Below, piece after piece: positions 43,367 through 51,223 of a DNA stretch of 64,000 nt. The notes beneath the pieces were generated by a model. That model did not search any database and was not told the DNA's origin. It saw only the letters and a program-made list of their open reading frames with translations. The DNA is from Nitrospirales bacterium LBB_01 (GTDB lineage Bacteria; Nitrospirota; Thermodesulfovibrionia; Thermodesulfovibrionales; Magnetobacteriaceae), in contig CP049016.1 of assembly GCA_004376055.2 (NCBI GenBank), positions 2,728,001 to 2,792,000 of the forward strand. The letters run 5' to 3'. The position numbers were made by a program, and so were the translations under genes. Position 1 is the stretch's first letter. Every line of letters starts with the position of its first letter.

Positions 43367-43660
43367 TTACCGTTGCGCAAGTAACAGGCTCTTTTTTTTT
43401 AGCCAGTCCACTTCTACTTGCAACTTCCCTATTTGACTATATAACCGCTCTCGCTCTGATTCATATGCCGCCTGAGAATTTTCTTGCACTCCATTAAATA
43501 ACGTTGACGCCCCTTCTACTAAATGCTTTTTCCATTCATTCACCTGGTTCACATGAATATCAAATTCCTGCGCTATCTCATTGGCTGTCCTCTGACCTTT
43601 GAGCGCTTCTATTGCTACTTTTGCTTTGTACTCTTTGCCAAACTTCCGTCTGTTTTTCAT
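43367..43660 (-). CDS. IS3-family transposase OrfA (HTH, leucine zipper)
   Basis: The 97-residue protein begins MKNRRKFGKEYKAKVAIEAL, then a helix-turn-helix (TANEIAQEFDIHVNQVNEWKK) and a C-terminal leucine-zipper-like helix (RERLYSQIGKLQVEVDWL). It binds the inverted repeats. Near its 3' end eight A residues (complement of 43390-43397 region, in WLKKKS) form the likely -1 frameshift site for OrfAB. Confidence 0.95.
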   Translation of the reverse strand: MKNRRKFGKEYKAKVAIEALKGQRTANEIAQEFDIHVNQVNEWKKHLVEGASTLFNGVQENSQAAYESERERLYSQIGKLQVEVDWLKKKSLLLAQR

Positions 43661-43745
43661 TTTATCCTCCCATTCATTACAACCAGCTCTATCTTAACTG
43701 ATTGTCTCATATTTGGGATCCACTATACACAGCGTTCTTTAGCGT

Positions 43746-44162
43746 TCAATATCTGAGTACATTTAATATATATTCTCTGCCCAATCTGTTATAAGTTACT
43801 CCAAACTCAATCCTGTAGAGCGTCAATGAGTAGTCTTTCATAGGATTAATTATCAAAGAAGGTTTCCCTTCTCTTATTGGTGTTGCTCTCCATGTAAGTA
43901 TGACGTCATCACCCATATCAACGCTGGTTTTAGTCTGGCTTAAGTCGGCATTTTTGAGAAAATCTATTATTTCCGGCATTTTTGCCGAGATCATATTAGA
44001 ATCCCGCGCACGGGAGAGGCTTTCGTATCCAATCCTGACAAGATACATGCTGGCCGCTATGGAGGCTGTAAGAATGAGACCGGAAATCAGAATCTCTATT
44101 ACAAGAAACCCTTTATTTGTCAGCTGTTTTTTTATAAGAAGACCATTTAACTGCTTAAACAT
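43746..44162 (-). CDS. Pseudopilin, GspI/J-like
   Basis: The 138-residue protein has a short positive leader and a type IV prepilin cleavage/helix motif KGFLVIEILISGLILTASIAAS with Glu at +5 after the G/F cut, then a small soluble domain (WRATPIREGKPSLIINPMKD). It is probably a minor pseudopilin of the same system as gspG, E, F, H to its right, but is separated from them by the TumE/TumA-type module. Before the IS arrived it would have been convergent with lpxK, only a few bases apart. Confidence 0.82.
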   Translation of the reverse strand: MFKQLNGLLIKKQLTNKGFLVIEILISGLILTASIAASMYLVRIGYESLSRARDSNMISAKMPEIIDFLKNADLSQTKTSVDMGDDVILTWRATPIREGKPSLIINPMKDYSLTLYRIEFGVTYNRLGREYILNVLRY

Positions 44163-44237
44163 TTAAAAGATTATACACCGTATGGTTTTTTATTTCAAGA
44201 ATACCAACCGGATACGACAGTGAAATTATAATTAAAA

Positions 44238-44612
44238 TCACACTGGTATTTCTACTAAAATATTATCATAACTTACTTTCGGAGTTGTTTTTTCTCTGCC
44301 ATCTTTTGTTTTTTTAAGTTCAATGAGTCCCATTTCAGCAAGGAATTGAACATCATCAAAAGTATTTTTAATATCCCTGTCGAGAATTTTAGCGAGTTCG
44401 TAGATTGATTGAGGATTATATTTCTTTATTCCCTTAAGTATTTTCATACGTCCATCTGTGAGAATTTTTCTCAGTGTATCTATATCATCAAATGCTATTT
44501 CTTCATGTTTTTTTATTTTTTCGTTTTGTTCAATCTTTCTTACAACTTCTTTGACTTCATTAAAAATATCTTCGTCGGATTTAATTACTATCTTTATAGT
44601 TTTTACTTTCAT
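44238..44612 (-). CDS. TumA-like winged-helix antitoxin (HVO_A0114 type)
   Basis: The 124-residue protein has a central winged-helix segment: ILTDGRMKILKGIKKYNPQS, IYELAKILDRDIKNTFDDVQ, FLAEMGLIELKKTKDG, as in HVO_A0114-type regulators that serve as antitoxins of TumE-type toxins. Its start overlaps the toxin gene stop by 4 nt. Very A+T-rich compared with the secretion genes around it, which suggests acquisition. Confidence 0.82.
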   Translation of the reverse strand: MKVKTIKIVIKSDEDIFNEVKEVVRKIEQNEKIKKHEEIAFDDIDTLRKILTDGRMKILKGIKKYNPQSIYELAKILDRDIKNTFDDVQFLAEMGLIELKKTKDGREKTTPKVSYDNILVEIPV

Positions 44613-44896
44613 GAATCGTCCTCTTTATAGTCTTTTATATCAGTTTCAAAGTCCGCCCAAAGTTTGTCTAAATCCTGAAAGTTGTATGGATACTCTATTC
44701 CCTTAAAATGCCTGTGATCCCCTTTGCCTTCAGAATTATCATACCCGACAATTCGCTCACCACTTACAATATAAACAAGGGAATATTTATAGCCAAATGG
44801 CTTATCCTCTGACTTGGGAACTTTCCATATTTTTATTTCTTTAATAGCATTATCACTATAATATTTCTTTTCATGATAAACAAGCTCTGCCATCAT
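44609..44896 (-). CDS. TumE-like toxin (DUF6516)
   Basis: The 95-residue protein contains YYSDNAIKEIKIWKVPKS, KYSLVYIVSGERIVGYDN and EGKGDHRHFKG, closely following the DUF6516/TumE pattern (Y.DG.i.EmkiW.vp; Y.LvyV..g.RvvGYDNE.GkGDHrH). The toxin is first and the antitoxin second in this family, as here. The pair sits inside the pseudopilin operon. Mode of action is not well established. Confidence 0.85.
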   Translation of the reverse strand: MMAELVYHEKKYYSDNAIKEIKIWKVPKSEDKPFGYKYSLVYIVSGERIVGYDNSEGKGDHRHFKGIEYPYNFQDLDKLWADFETDIKDYKEDDS

Positions 44897-45002
44897 ATAT
44901 TAGTAGTATGATACCATATATTGAGATTAAAGTCAACTCATCGAATTGCCTTTGTTTAGCCAAAGTTCAAATGTCCCATAAGTGGAAATCAAATATTTCT
45001 AC

Positions 45003-45461
45003 TTATGTGTTATGAGCCTCCATGCGGATTTCGCCATAGGGCGGGGTTATCTTAACAGCGAAAATAAAATCCTTTACATAGACCATCACAATGCCTCCGC
45101 CGGTTGTGCCGTTTGTAAAAAACAGTATCGGGGTAGGGATATAGACGAAGTTATTTTTTGTTTTACCGGTTTTTGATTCCTGATGCGGCCCTTCTGACTT
45201 AGCAGTGAACTCTTCTGAGAACTTTTGTGCAACTCCGTTAACAGTTATAAGCCCCGTGTCGGTTTCAACTAGTTTTTCCTCTCCGTCAAGGAATGACTCT
45301 CTTTGGAGCTTAAACATAAAGAGCATGACCTTTTCAGCTTCAAGAGAAGCCATATACCTGTTATACATCCTGACTGAGACCGGCACTGTCACGGCAAAAA
45401 TCAGTCCTATGATTACTATTACGATAAGCAGCTCTATGAGTGTAAAACCCTTTTGTCTCAT
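45003..45461 (-). CDS. Pseudopilin, GspH-like
   Basis: The product (152 residues from ATG 45461) starts MRQKGFTLIELLIVIVIIGL, the canonical prepilin motif with Glu at +5, followed by a ~120-residue soluble domain without the GspG calcium-site pattern. The ATG lies at the edge of a MITE-like element that fills the space to gspF; the open frame upstream is entirely element sequence, so earlier ATGs (45473, 45503) are unlikely to be the ancestral start. Part of the leftward G-E-F-H operon. Confidence 0.85.
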   Translation of the reverse strand: MRQKGFTLIELLIVIVIIGLIFAVTVPVSVRMYNRYMASLEAEKVMLFMFKLQRESFLDGEEKLVETDTGLITVNGVAQKFSEEFTAKSEGPHQESKTGKTKNNFVYIPTPILFFTNGTTGGGIVMVYVKDFIFAVKITPPYGEIRMEAHNT

Positions 45462-45583
45462 GCCAAGTTGCATTCTATCGCCTAACTGCGTTGGCATCGT
45501 CAAAAACTCCTCAACGTACTAAAAGTACGCCTCCGTCGCTTTCTCCTTGCCGCCTTGTTATACTTCTGACTGCTACTTGGTCT
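45460..45583 (-). repeat. MITE-like element M, copy 1, between gspF and the gspH-like gene
   Basis: 124 bp, ends AGACCAAG.. and ..CTTGGCAT (minus strand), internal hairpin CGTACT TTT AGTACG. Flanked by a direct repeat ATGAGAC. It begins on the last base of the gspF stop codon and ends on the second base of the next ATG. Confidence 0.88.
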
Positions 45584-46788
45584 CATAGTTTTATGTTTCC
45601 TACATTCATTACGGTTAGAATTAGTGAAATCACGATAAACCCCACAATTATACCCATCAGAATTATTATAGCAGGCTCTATCAAAATCACAATTCTCTTA
45701 ACCGCTCGTTTAAATCGGTCGTCAAAGACATTAAATAGCTCAAGGAAAATCTCTTTCATATTGCCGCTTTTCTCGCCAACAGTTACCATGCTGGGGACAA
45801 TATCAGGGAGCATCTCAATTCCAGAGAACACCTCCCCGATAGAGCGCCCCTCTTTTATCAGCTTCAGCGCTGGTTGAAACACGTTTCGTATTCTTTCGTT
45901 TTGAATCAAATCTATCGAATATTTAAGGGCTTTAATAAACTCTATCCCGCTGCTAAGCATTGTGTGCATGGAGTAGGAAAATCTGGAAAGCTCCAGGTTT
46001 AATATCAGGGTTCTAAACACCGGGAGGGAAAGTGCTCGGGCATAAGCGCTATGAAAGAGCTTCTTGACTCCGACATATTTAAAAAACAACACAATTGCTA
46101 TGATAACGCCAAAAATTACATAAAGATTTAGATATTCGCTCATTGCAAACAGCATTTTTGAAACAGCAGGCAGGTTTTTAATTTGATCAGCCCCAAAAAC
46201 GCTAAAAAACCGTGGGATTATGAATTTAAATATGATAAACAGTGTTACCATGCTGGCAAGAATTAAGAAAACAGGATATGTCAAATTGTTTTTGATTTCT
46301 GCCTTAAATTGAATCTGAAACTGAAGATTTCCTGCTATTTGTTCAAATGACATCTTAAGATCGCCCACACTCTCGCCTACTCTGATAACTGAAAGCATGA
46401 GGTTATTGAATGTGCCGGTTTTTTCAAATGCGTCGGCTACACTTTTACCGGCTCTGATTTCTTTCACCGCACTTCGCAGACACGCTTTTAGCGCCTGATT
46501 TGACGCCGTTTGTGTCACAATTTCAAGAGAGTTGTCAATGCGGAGTCCGGCTCGTAAGAGCACACTGAGTTCTTTGGCCATGTTATAGAGATCGGCCTCT
46601 CCGACTGTTGTTTTTTTTACAGAAAACGATGAAAACGGTGACTTGATAGATACCGACTCAGCAATTGAGACAACCTTAAGCCCCTTGTCTTTAAGCACAG
46701 TCCGTGCTTCAGAGATAGTGGAAGCTGTGAGAGTGCCGCTTGTTTCTTTACCTGTGAGATCAACACACTGATACTTAAAGCTGCTCAC
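45583..46788 (-). CDS. gspF: Type II secretion / type IV pilus inner-membrane platform protein
   Basis: The 401-residue protein has the two T2SSF domains: residues ~70-190 (LYNMAKELSVLLRAGLRIDNSLEIV, GKSVADAFEKTGTFNNLMLSVIRVGE) and ~270-395 (LELSRFSYSMHTMLSSGIEFIKAL, MVTVGEKSGNMKEIFLELFN), with three transmembrane helices. GspF/PilC anchors the ATPase and pseudopilus assembly. Starts 4 nt inside gspE's end. Its TGA stop is TG plus the first base of a MITE-like element. Confidence 0.93.
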   Translation of the reverse strand: MSSFKYQCVDLTGKETSGTLTASTISEARTVLKDKGLKVVSIAESVSIKSPFSSFSVKKTTVGEADLYNMAKELSVLLRAGLRIDNSLEIVTQTASNQALKACLRSAVKEIRAGKSVADAFEKTGTFNNLMLSVIRVGESVGDLKMSFEQIAGNLQFQIQFKAEIKNNLTYPVFLILASMVTLFIIFKFIIPRFFSVFGADQIKNLPAVSKMLFAMSEYLNLYVIFGVIIAIVLFFKYVGVKKLFHSAYARALSLPVFRTLILNLELSRFSYSMHTMLSSGIEFIKALKYSIDLIQNERIRNVFQPALKLIKEGRSIGEVFSGIEMLPDIVPSMVTVGEKSGNMKEIFLELFNVFDDRFKRAVKRIVILIEPAIIILMGIIVGFIVISLILTVMNVGNIKL

Positions 46789-48566
46789 GAAACCCTGAGC
46801 ACCTCCTCAATTGTCGTTATACCGGAGATTACCTTAATCAGTCCGTCTTCTCTGAGGGTTCTAAAGTTATGCGCCTCAACGAGCCGCCTCTTCAGTGAAA
46901 CAATTGAGTGCTCTTTTATAAACAGCTCCTTAAGGTCTTCGGTATATTTAAACACCTCGTAAATGGCAAGCATCCCTCGATAACCGGTGCCGGAGCATTT
47001 TTTGCAGCCATTTCCTTTTTTTAGATTAAGAGAGAGATTTAGACTGCCAAACCGCCTAATCAGCTCATCAAGGTTATATTTTTTAACTATATGCGGCTGC
47101 GCTTCTATTGCAACGGAGCAGTGCGGGCAATTCCTTCTGACAATTCTTTGGGCGATAATGCCAAGCACGGAGGCGTTCAGCAGGTAGTCCTCAAGTCCCA
47201 TCTCAATTAGACGAAATAAACTGCTTGGGGCATCGTTTGTGTGCAGTGTTGAAAGCACAAGATGCCCTGTCAAAGCCGATTGCACGGCTACCTCTGCGGT
47301 TTCTGGGTCTCTGATTTCACCAACCATTATGACATCCGGGTCATGTCTTAAAATAGAGCGAAGAGCGGCGGCAAAGGTCAGGGCGATTTCCGATTTGACC
47401 TGTATCTGGTTTATTCCGTCAAGTTTGTACTCAACTGGGTCTTCTACTGTGATAATCTTTTTTTCTTTCCTGTCCAGTGTGCTAATCATTGAGTATAGGG
47501 ATGTGGTTTTCCCTGAACCTGTTGGGCCGGTAACAAGTAAAATCCCAAAGGGCACATTAATCATCTCCAAAATCAGAGGTGCGACATCTGGCTCAATACC
47601 AAGCTTTGTAATGTCAAAAGTGAGGCGCTCTCTATAAAGAAGCCTCATTACGACACCCTCGCCTATGGCAAACGGAATTGAGGACACTCTGATATCAATC
47701 AGCGCCGATGCGATTTTAGTGCTGAATTTGCCGTCTTGAGGCAGTCTTTTTTCTGCAATATCAAGCCCTGCAAGGAGTTTTATTCTTGAAATTATAGCAA
47801 GATAGAGTTTATCCTCGACATCCTGCGTTTCATGGAGGACTCCGTCTATACGCATCTTTATACGATGAGCGCTCTCTGATGGCTCTATGTGAATGTCTGA
47901 GGCTCTAAGTTCAACGGCGGAGCTTAACAGATTATTTAAAAACTTAATAACTGGGGCTTCTGAGGCCATTTCCTTAAGCAACTCAGGGTTATCGTCGATA
48001 CTCAATGATACGAGGTCTTTGTCGGACACTCTGAAGGGTCTTGAAAACTCGTTTATGGTCTGCTCTGTGGCAAGGAGCACTGTGACATCGGCATTTAGTG
48101 CCATAGTAATGTAGTCAATGACTGGAGCATTAAGGGGATCATTTGTTATGAGTGTGACAGACAATCCTGTAAGAGTTTGTTTCAACTCAATGGGAACAAA
48201 GCGGCTTTTTATCAGGTAGTCAACATTAAGTTTTCCGGTAAGCGTTTGAACGAGATCGTCTTTTGGCTCTCCAAAGGAATCTCTGTCAAAGATTTCAATT
48301 CCAAGCTGAAAGGAGAGGCTTTCAATCAGTTGGTAGTCGGTAATGGCGCCGGTGCTGATAAGAATCTGACCGATGAAGCCGCCGATTTCCTTCTGTACAT
48401 CAAGTGCCTTAGCTATCTCCTCTTGTCTGATACCAAGCTTATCAACAAGTATTTGCCCTATAAGCTGTGAGGATGAGAAAAGCATGTGGGAGGTTTCATC
48501 GCCGGTTGTGCTATGCGATTGCAAATCAGCTGCTTGCGTTGTGTCTGATAAAATTTCGTTTACCAA
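46785..48566 (-). CDS. gspE: Type II secretion / type IV pilus assembly ATPase
   Basis: The 593-residue ATPase has two N-terminal MshEN/GspE-N-type domains (IGQILVDKLGIRQEEIAKAL; LISTGAITDYQLIESLSFQL), Walker A GPTGSGKTTSLYS, Asp and His boxes (TVEDPVEYKLDGINQ; STLHTNDAPSSLFRL), Walker B DVIMVGEIRDPETA and a zinc-binding tetracysteine (NCPHC..GCKKC). It powers pseudopilus growth. The start is TTG 48566, overlapping the gspG stop; ATG codons later in the N-terminal region are alternatives. Confidence 0.95.
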   Translation of the reverse strand: MVNEILSDTTQAADLQSHSTTGDETSHMLFSSSQLIGQILVDKLGIRQEEIAKALDVQKEIGGFIGQILISTGAITDYQLIESLSFQLGIEIFDRDSFGEPKDDLVQTLTGKLNVDYLIKSRFVPIELKQTLTGLSVTLITNDPLNAPVIDYITMALNADVTVLLATEQTINEFSRPFRVSDKDLVSLSIDDNPELLKEMASEAPVIKFLNNLLSSAVELRASDIHIEPSESAHRIKMRIDGVLHETQDVEDKLYLAIISRIKLLAGLDIAEKRLPQDGKFSTKIASALIDIRVSSIPFAIGEGVVMRLLYRERLTFDITKLGIEPDVAPLILEMINVPFGILLVTGPTGSGKTTSLYSMISTLDRKEKKIITVEDPVEYKLDGINQIQVKSEIALTFAAALRSILRHDPDVIMVGEIRDPETAEVAVQSALTGHLVLSTLHTNDAPSSLFRLIEMGLEDYLLNASVLGIIAQRIVRRNCPHCSVAIEAQPHIVKKYNLDELIRRFGSLNLSLNLKKGNGCKKCSGTGYRGMLAIYEVFKYTEDLKELFIKEHSIVSLKRRLVEAHNFRTLREDGLIKVISGITTIEEVLRVS

Positions 48567-48997
48567 TTTTTTATAATTTGGTCATCCACTTTGCCGTTAG
48601 GGCCAAGGGAGTAGAGGTCAAAAGTTCCGTGTTCGCCGGGACACTTGTACTGGTAGGCTCTGTGCCATGGGTCTTCGGGAATAATCTTTTTAGAGAGATA
48701 CGGCCCTCTCCACAGTTTTTCAGTTGAAACAATAAGTTCGTTTAAATCAGCCGGACAGCGCCCAATATCAAGATAGAAGGACTGTACGGAGGACGAAAGC
48801 ATTTCCACTTGCGCTTTGGCTATTTCCTCCTGACTCCTTGCAAATCTGCCCATAATATTAGGGGCTATCAAAGAGGCAATAAGACCTATAATCATAACCA
48901 CTATCAGGATTTCCATAAGCGTGAAACCTTTTGTATTATTAGCCACACACTTGGTCAATAAAAGAGACAATCTTTTATTTGTGCTTTTTTCTGTCAT
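48560..48997 (-). CDS. gspG: Major pseudopilin GspG
   Basis: From ATG 48997 (site ATTGGAGC) the product has 145 residues: a 22-residue leader with an unusual length, cleavage motif KGFTLMEILIVVMIIGLIASLIAP with Glu +5, and a domain with the GspG pattern FYLDIGRCPADLNELIV, WRGPYLSKKIIPEDPWHRAYQYKCPG and DLYSLGPNGKVDD, which carries the calcium-binding Asp residues. First gene of the leftward G-E-F-H operon; GspD, C, K, L, M are not in the window. Confidence 0.93.
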   Translation of the reverse strand: MTEKSTNKRLSLLLTKCVANNTKGFTLMEILIVVMIIGLIASLIAPNIMGRFARSQEEIAKAQVEMLSSSVQSFYLDIGRCPADLNELIVSTEKLWRGPYLSKKIIPEDPWHRAYQYKCPGEHGTFDLYSLGPNGKVDDQIIKNW

Positions 48998-49164
48998 TGT
49001 GTTTGCTCCAATCATTTATAAAGTCTTTTTTTATCAAATATAAGCATCCTCTGTATTGAACCATTTTTACAGGTAAAGCGTCAATGTTTAAAGTTTGGAG
49101 AAGAGATTTGTTAAGTTGACGGCAGAGGCCGCAATAAAATATAATCTAATGCCAGTAGGCAGCT

Positions 49165-50844
49165 ATGCTTGATTTCAACCAATTATTTGAAATAAAAAAA
49201 GGGTTAACCGTCCTCTATGTTGACGATGAGGCGGCGCCGTGGCTTATCAGAAAGCTGATGCGCATATTTAAAGACGTCATTGTGGCTGAGGACGGTATAA
49301 AAGGACTCATGAAGTTTAATCAAAACCACGTTGACCTCATCCTTACCGATTACATGATGCCGGAGCTAAACGGTCTTGATCTGATAAGGAAAATCCGTAA
49401 GATTAACCAGCGGATTCCTATAATTCTGATAACCGGTCATGTTGATACAGACTTCTTAATTGAATCAATTAATCTCGGGGTAACACAGTTTGTCATAAAG
49501 CCAATTAAAATGCCAGCCCTGATTGATGCCATTGAAATGTCTGTTTCACAGTACGTGGTAGAGGATATGGTGCAGAAAAATCAGGCTCAGGAGCTTGAAA
49601 TTCTCCGGTATAAGGAAAAATATCACTCGACACAGCAGGAGATGGCTTTTCTTAAAGAGATTAAGATAATTAAAAACGAGTTCGGCCACAAAACGATTGA
49701 ATCCCCTGACGGTAGTTTATGGTTTGCAGGGGTTTGCTATGTGCCGCTTGATATACTAAGCGGCGACAGCTACTCTATAAGAGAAGTGTCCAGACAGAAA
49801 TACCTGTTTTTCATATCGGATGCTATGGGTAAGGGGCTCTCAGCCTCAGTTACCACTATTCTTACAACCTCTTTCATTAATCACATGATTGACCAAAGTA
49901 AATATAATGACAGCTTTGATTTTAAAGACTTTGTCGTAAACTATACGGAGTTTATAAAAAAAGAACTTCTTGCTGAGGAAATCCTGTGTGCGGCTTTTGC
50001 TTTTTTTGATTTTCAGAATGAGACTATGGACTATGCCCTATATTCTATGCCGCCTGTACTTATAGAAAAATCAGACGGCTCACTGCTTAAATTAAAATGT
50101 AATAACCTGCCAATTATGAGATACCTCAACTCTCACGTTATTAACAGTTGCCCTCTTACAGACGCTAAAAAAATCCTCATATATAGTGACGGCTTAAACG
50201 AATGCCACACCCTGAATAAGAGCGGCATCTACATGGAGCAGCTTGAAGAGGATTTCATCAACTCTGCGTTCACAAACGATTTATACGAAAAATTCAAAGC
50301 AGCAACTGATAAATCCGAGGACGATGTTACCTTTATCCTGCTTCAGAGATTTAGCGAGCCTCATGAAAACCAAAAGACTTTCGTAATAGAGAGCCGAATT
50401 GAACAGGTTAACTCTCTTGTCCCTGAGGTGGAAACATATCTGACGTCTCTGAGTTTAAATGATAAACTAAAAGCTGCGATTATAAGCTCTTTTAATGAAC
50501 TCCTGATAAATGCCTATGAACACGGCAATTTGAACATAAAATCAAGAGAAAAAGATGATATGGTTGTTAAGGGCATTTACGAGGAGTTCTTGCTTGAGAA
50601 AGAAACGCATATTGACAAAAAAATAACAGTCACCATTAATACCATTAAAAATAAGCTGCGAGAGTTCTTAGCGATAAAAGTTGAGGATGAGGGTTTGGGT
50701 TTTGATGTTTCCACACTTAATGATACAAACCCTGACAATAAACAATTCTCCGGCCGCGGAATTAAAATTGCAAAAACCCTTTCAAATAAGGTATTATATA
50801 ATGAACTGGGTACCATGGCGGTACTGATAAACACGATAAGATGA
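49165..50844 (+). CDS. Receiver - PP2C (SpoIIE/RsbU) phosphatase - GHKL ATPase protein
   Basis: The 559-residue protein has a receiver (VLYVDDEAAPW, Asp in DLILTDYMMPELNGLD, Lys in VIKPIKMP; residues ~14-125), a coiled coil, a PP2C domain (GVCYVPLDILSGDSY, ISDAMGKGLSASV, ILIYSDGLNECH; ~190-390) and a C-terminal histidine-kinase-like ATPase (FNELLINAYEHGNL, VEDEGLGFDV, SGRGIKIAKT) resembling anti-sigma kinases such as RsbW. All the parts of a partner-switching pathway except the antagonist are in one chain; the STAS-like gene downstream supplies that. Output (sigma factor or other target) unknown. Confidence 0.92.
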   Translation: MLDFNQLFEIKKGLTVLYVDDEAAPWLIRKLMRIFKDVIVAEDGIKGLMKFNQNHVDLILTDYMMPELNGLDLIRKIRKINQRIPIILITGHVDTDFLIESINLGVTQFVIKPIKMPALIDAIEMSVSQYVVEDMVQKNQAQELEILRYKEKYHSTQQEMAFLKEIKIIKNEFGHKTIESPDGSLWFAGVCYVPLDILSGDSYSIREVSRQKYLFFISDAMGKGLSASVTTILTTSFINHMIDQSKYNDSFDFKDFVVNYTEFIKKELLAEEILCAAFAFFDFQNETMDYALYSMPPVLIEKSDGSLLKLKCNNLPIMRYLNSHVINSCPLTDAKKILIYSDGLNECHTLNKSGIYMEQLEEDFINSAFTNDLYEKFKAATDKSEDDVTFILLQRFSEPHENQKTFVIESRIEQVNSLVPEVETYLTSLSLNDKLKAAIISSFNELLINAYEHGNLNIKSREKDDMVVKGIYEEFLLEKETHIDKKITVTINTIKNKLREFLAIKVEDEGLGFDVSTLNDTNPDNKQFSGRGIKIAKTLSNKVLYNELGTMAVLINTIR

Positions 50845-50851
50845 GGAGAAG

Positions 50852-51145
50852 ATGGAAATTCAGGTAATCAGTGACTCGGAGCTGGCTGTAACCGGACACA
50901 TCAAAACAATAGATGATTATTTAAAAATCAAAGGCTCTCTCAGCGGTCTTTTGGAAAAGGGAATTAACAGCTTGTCAATAAAGGTCATTGACTCTGTCTC
51001 GATACCATCCTCGTTAATAGGTTATTTGCTGAAAATAGTATTGGAAAATAAAAAAGAAATTAGAATTTTAGTGAAAGATGAGAGGCTGTTCGGTTTGCTT
51101 GAGACACTAAATCTGGTAGATGTACTCAAAGTAAAGAAAATCTAA
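50852..51145 (+). CDS. STAS-like anti-sigma factor antagonist
   Basis: The 97-residue protein has the alternating beta/alpha pattern of STAS domains: LAVTGHIKTIDDYLKIKGSL, INSLSIKVIDSVSIPSSLIGYLLK, IRILVKDERLFGLLETLNL. The phosphorylatable serine would be within DSVSIPSS. It starts 7 bp after the PP2C/ATPase gene and is its natural partner: dephosphorylated by the PP2C part, bound by the ATPase part. Confidence 0.82.
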   Translation: MEIQVISDSELAVTGHIKTIDDYLKIKGSLSGLLEKGINSLSIKVIDSVSIPSSLIGYLLKIVLENKKEIRILVKDERLFGLLETLNLVDVLKVKKI

Positions 51146-51148
51146 TAG

Positions 51149-51176
51149 GTAGGGGCGAATAATTATTCGCCCCTAC
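51149..51176. repeat. 28-bp perfect palindrome, copy 2
   Basis: Identical to 19755-19782. It follows the STAS gene by 3 bp; ends with ACAAGACTG, not a T-run. Confidence 0.8.
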
Positions 51177-51223
51177 AAGACTGCTCCAACGCAAGAAAGT
51201 GGCTCCTCAACAAAGCGTATTTT

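Larger units (their letters stand above)
42417..43727 (-). mobile_element. IS3-family insertion sequence, 1311 bp
   Basis: Terminal inverted repeats TATAGTGGACCCCA (42417-42430) and TATAGTGGATCCCA (complement of 43714-43727) match at 13 of 14 bases. A 3-bp target duplication CAC flanks both ends (42414-42416, 43728-43730). It holds orfA and orfB in overlapping -1 phase. All parts look intact, so it may still be active. Confidence 0.95.

Noticed and set aside
46987-47637. Open frames antisense to gspE
   Set aside because: Shadow frames of a well-supported ATPase gene.
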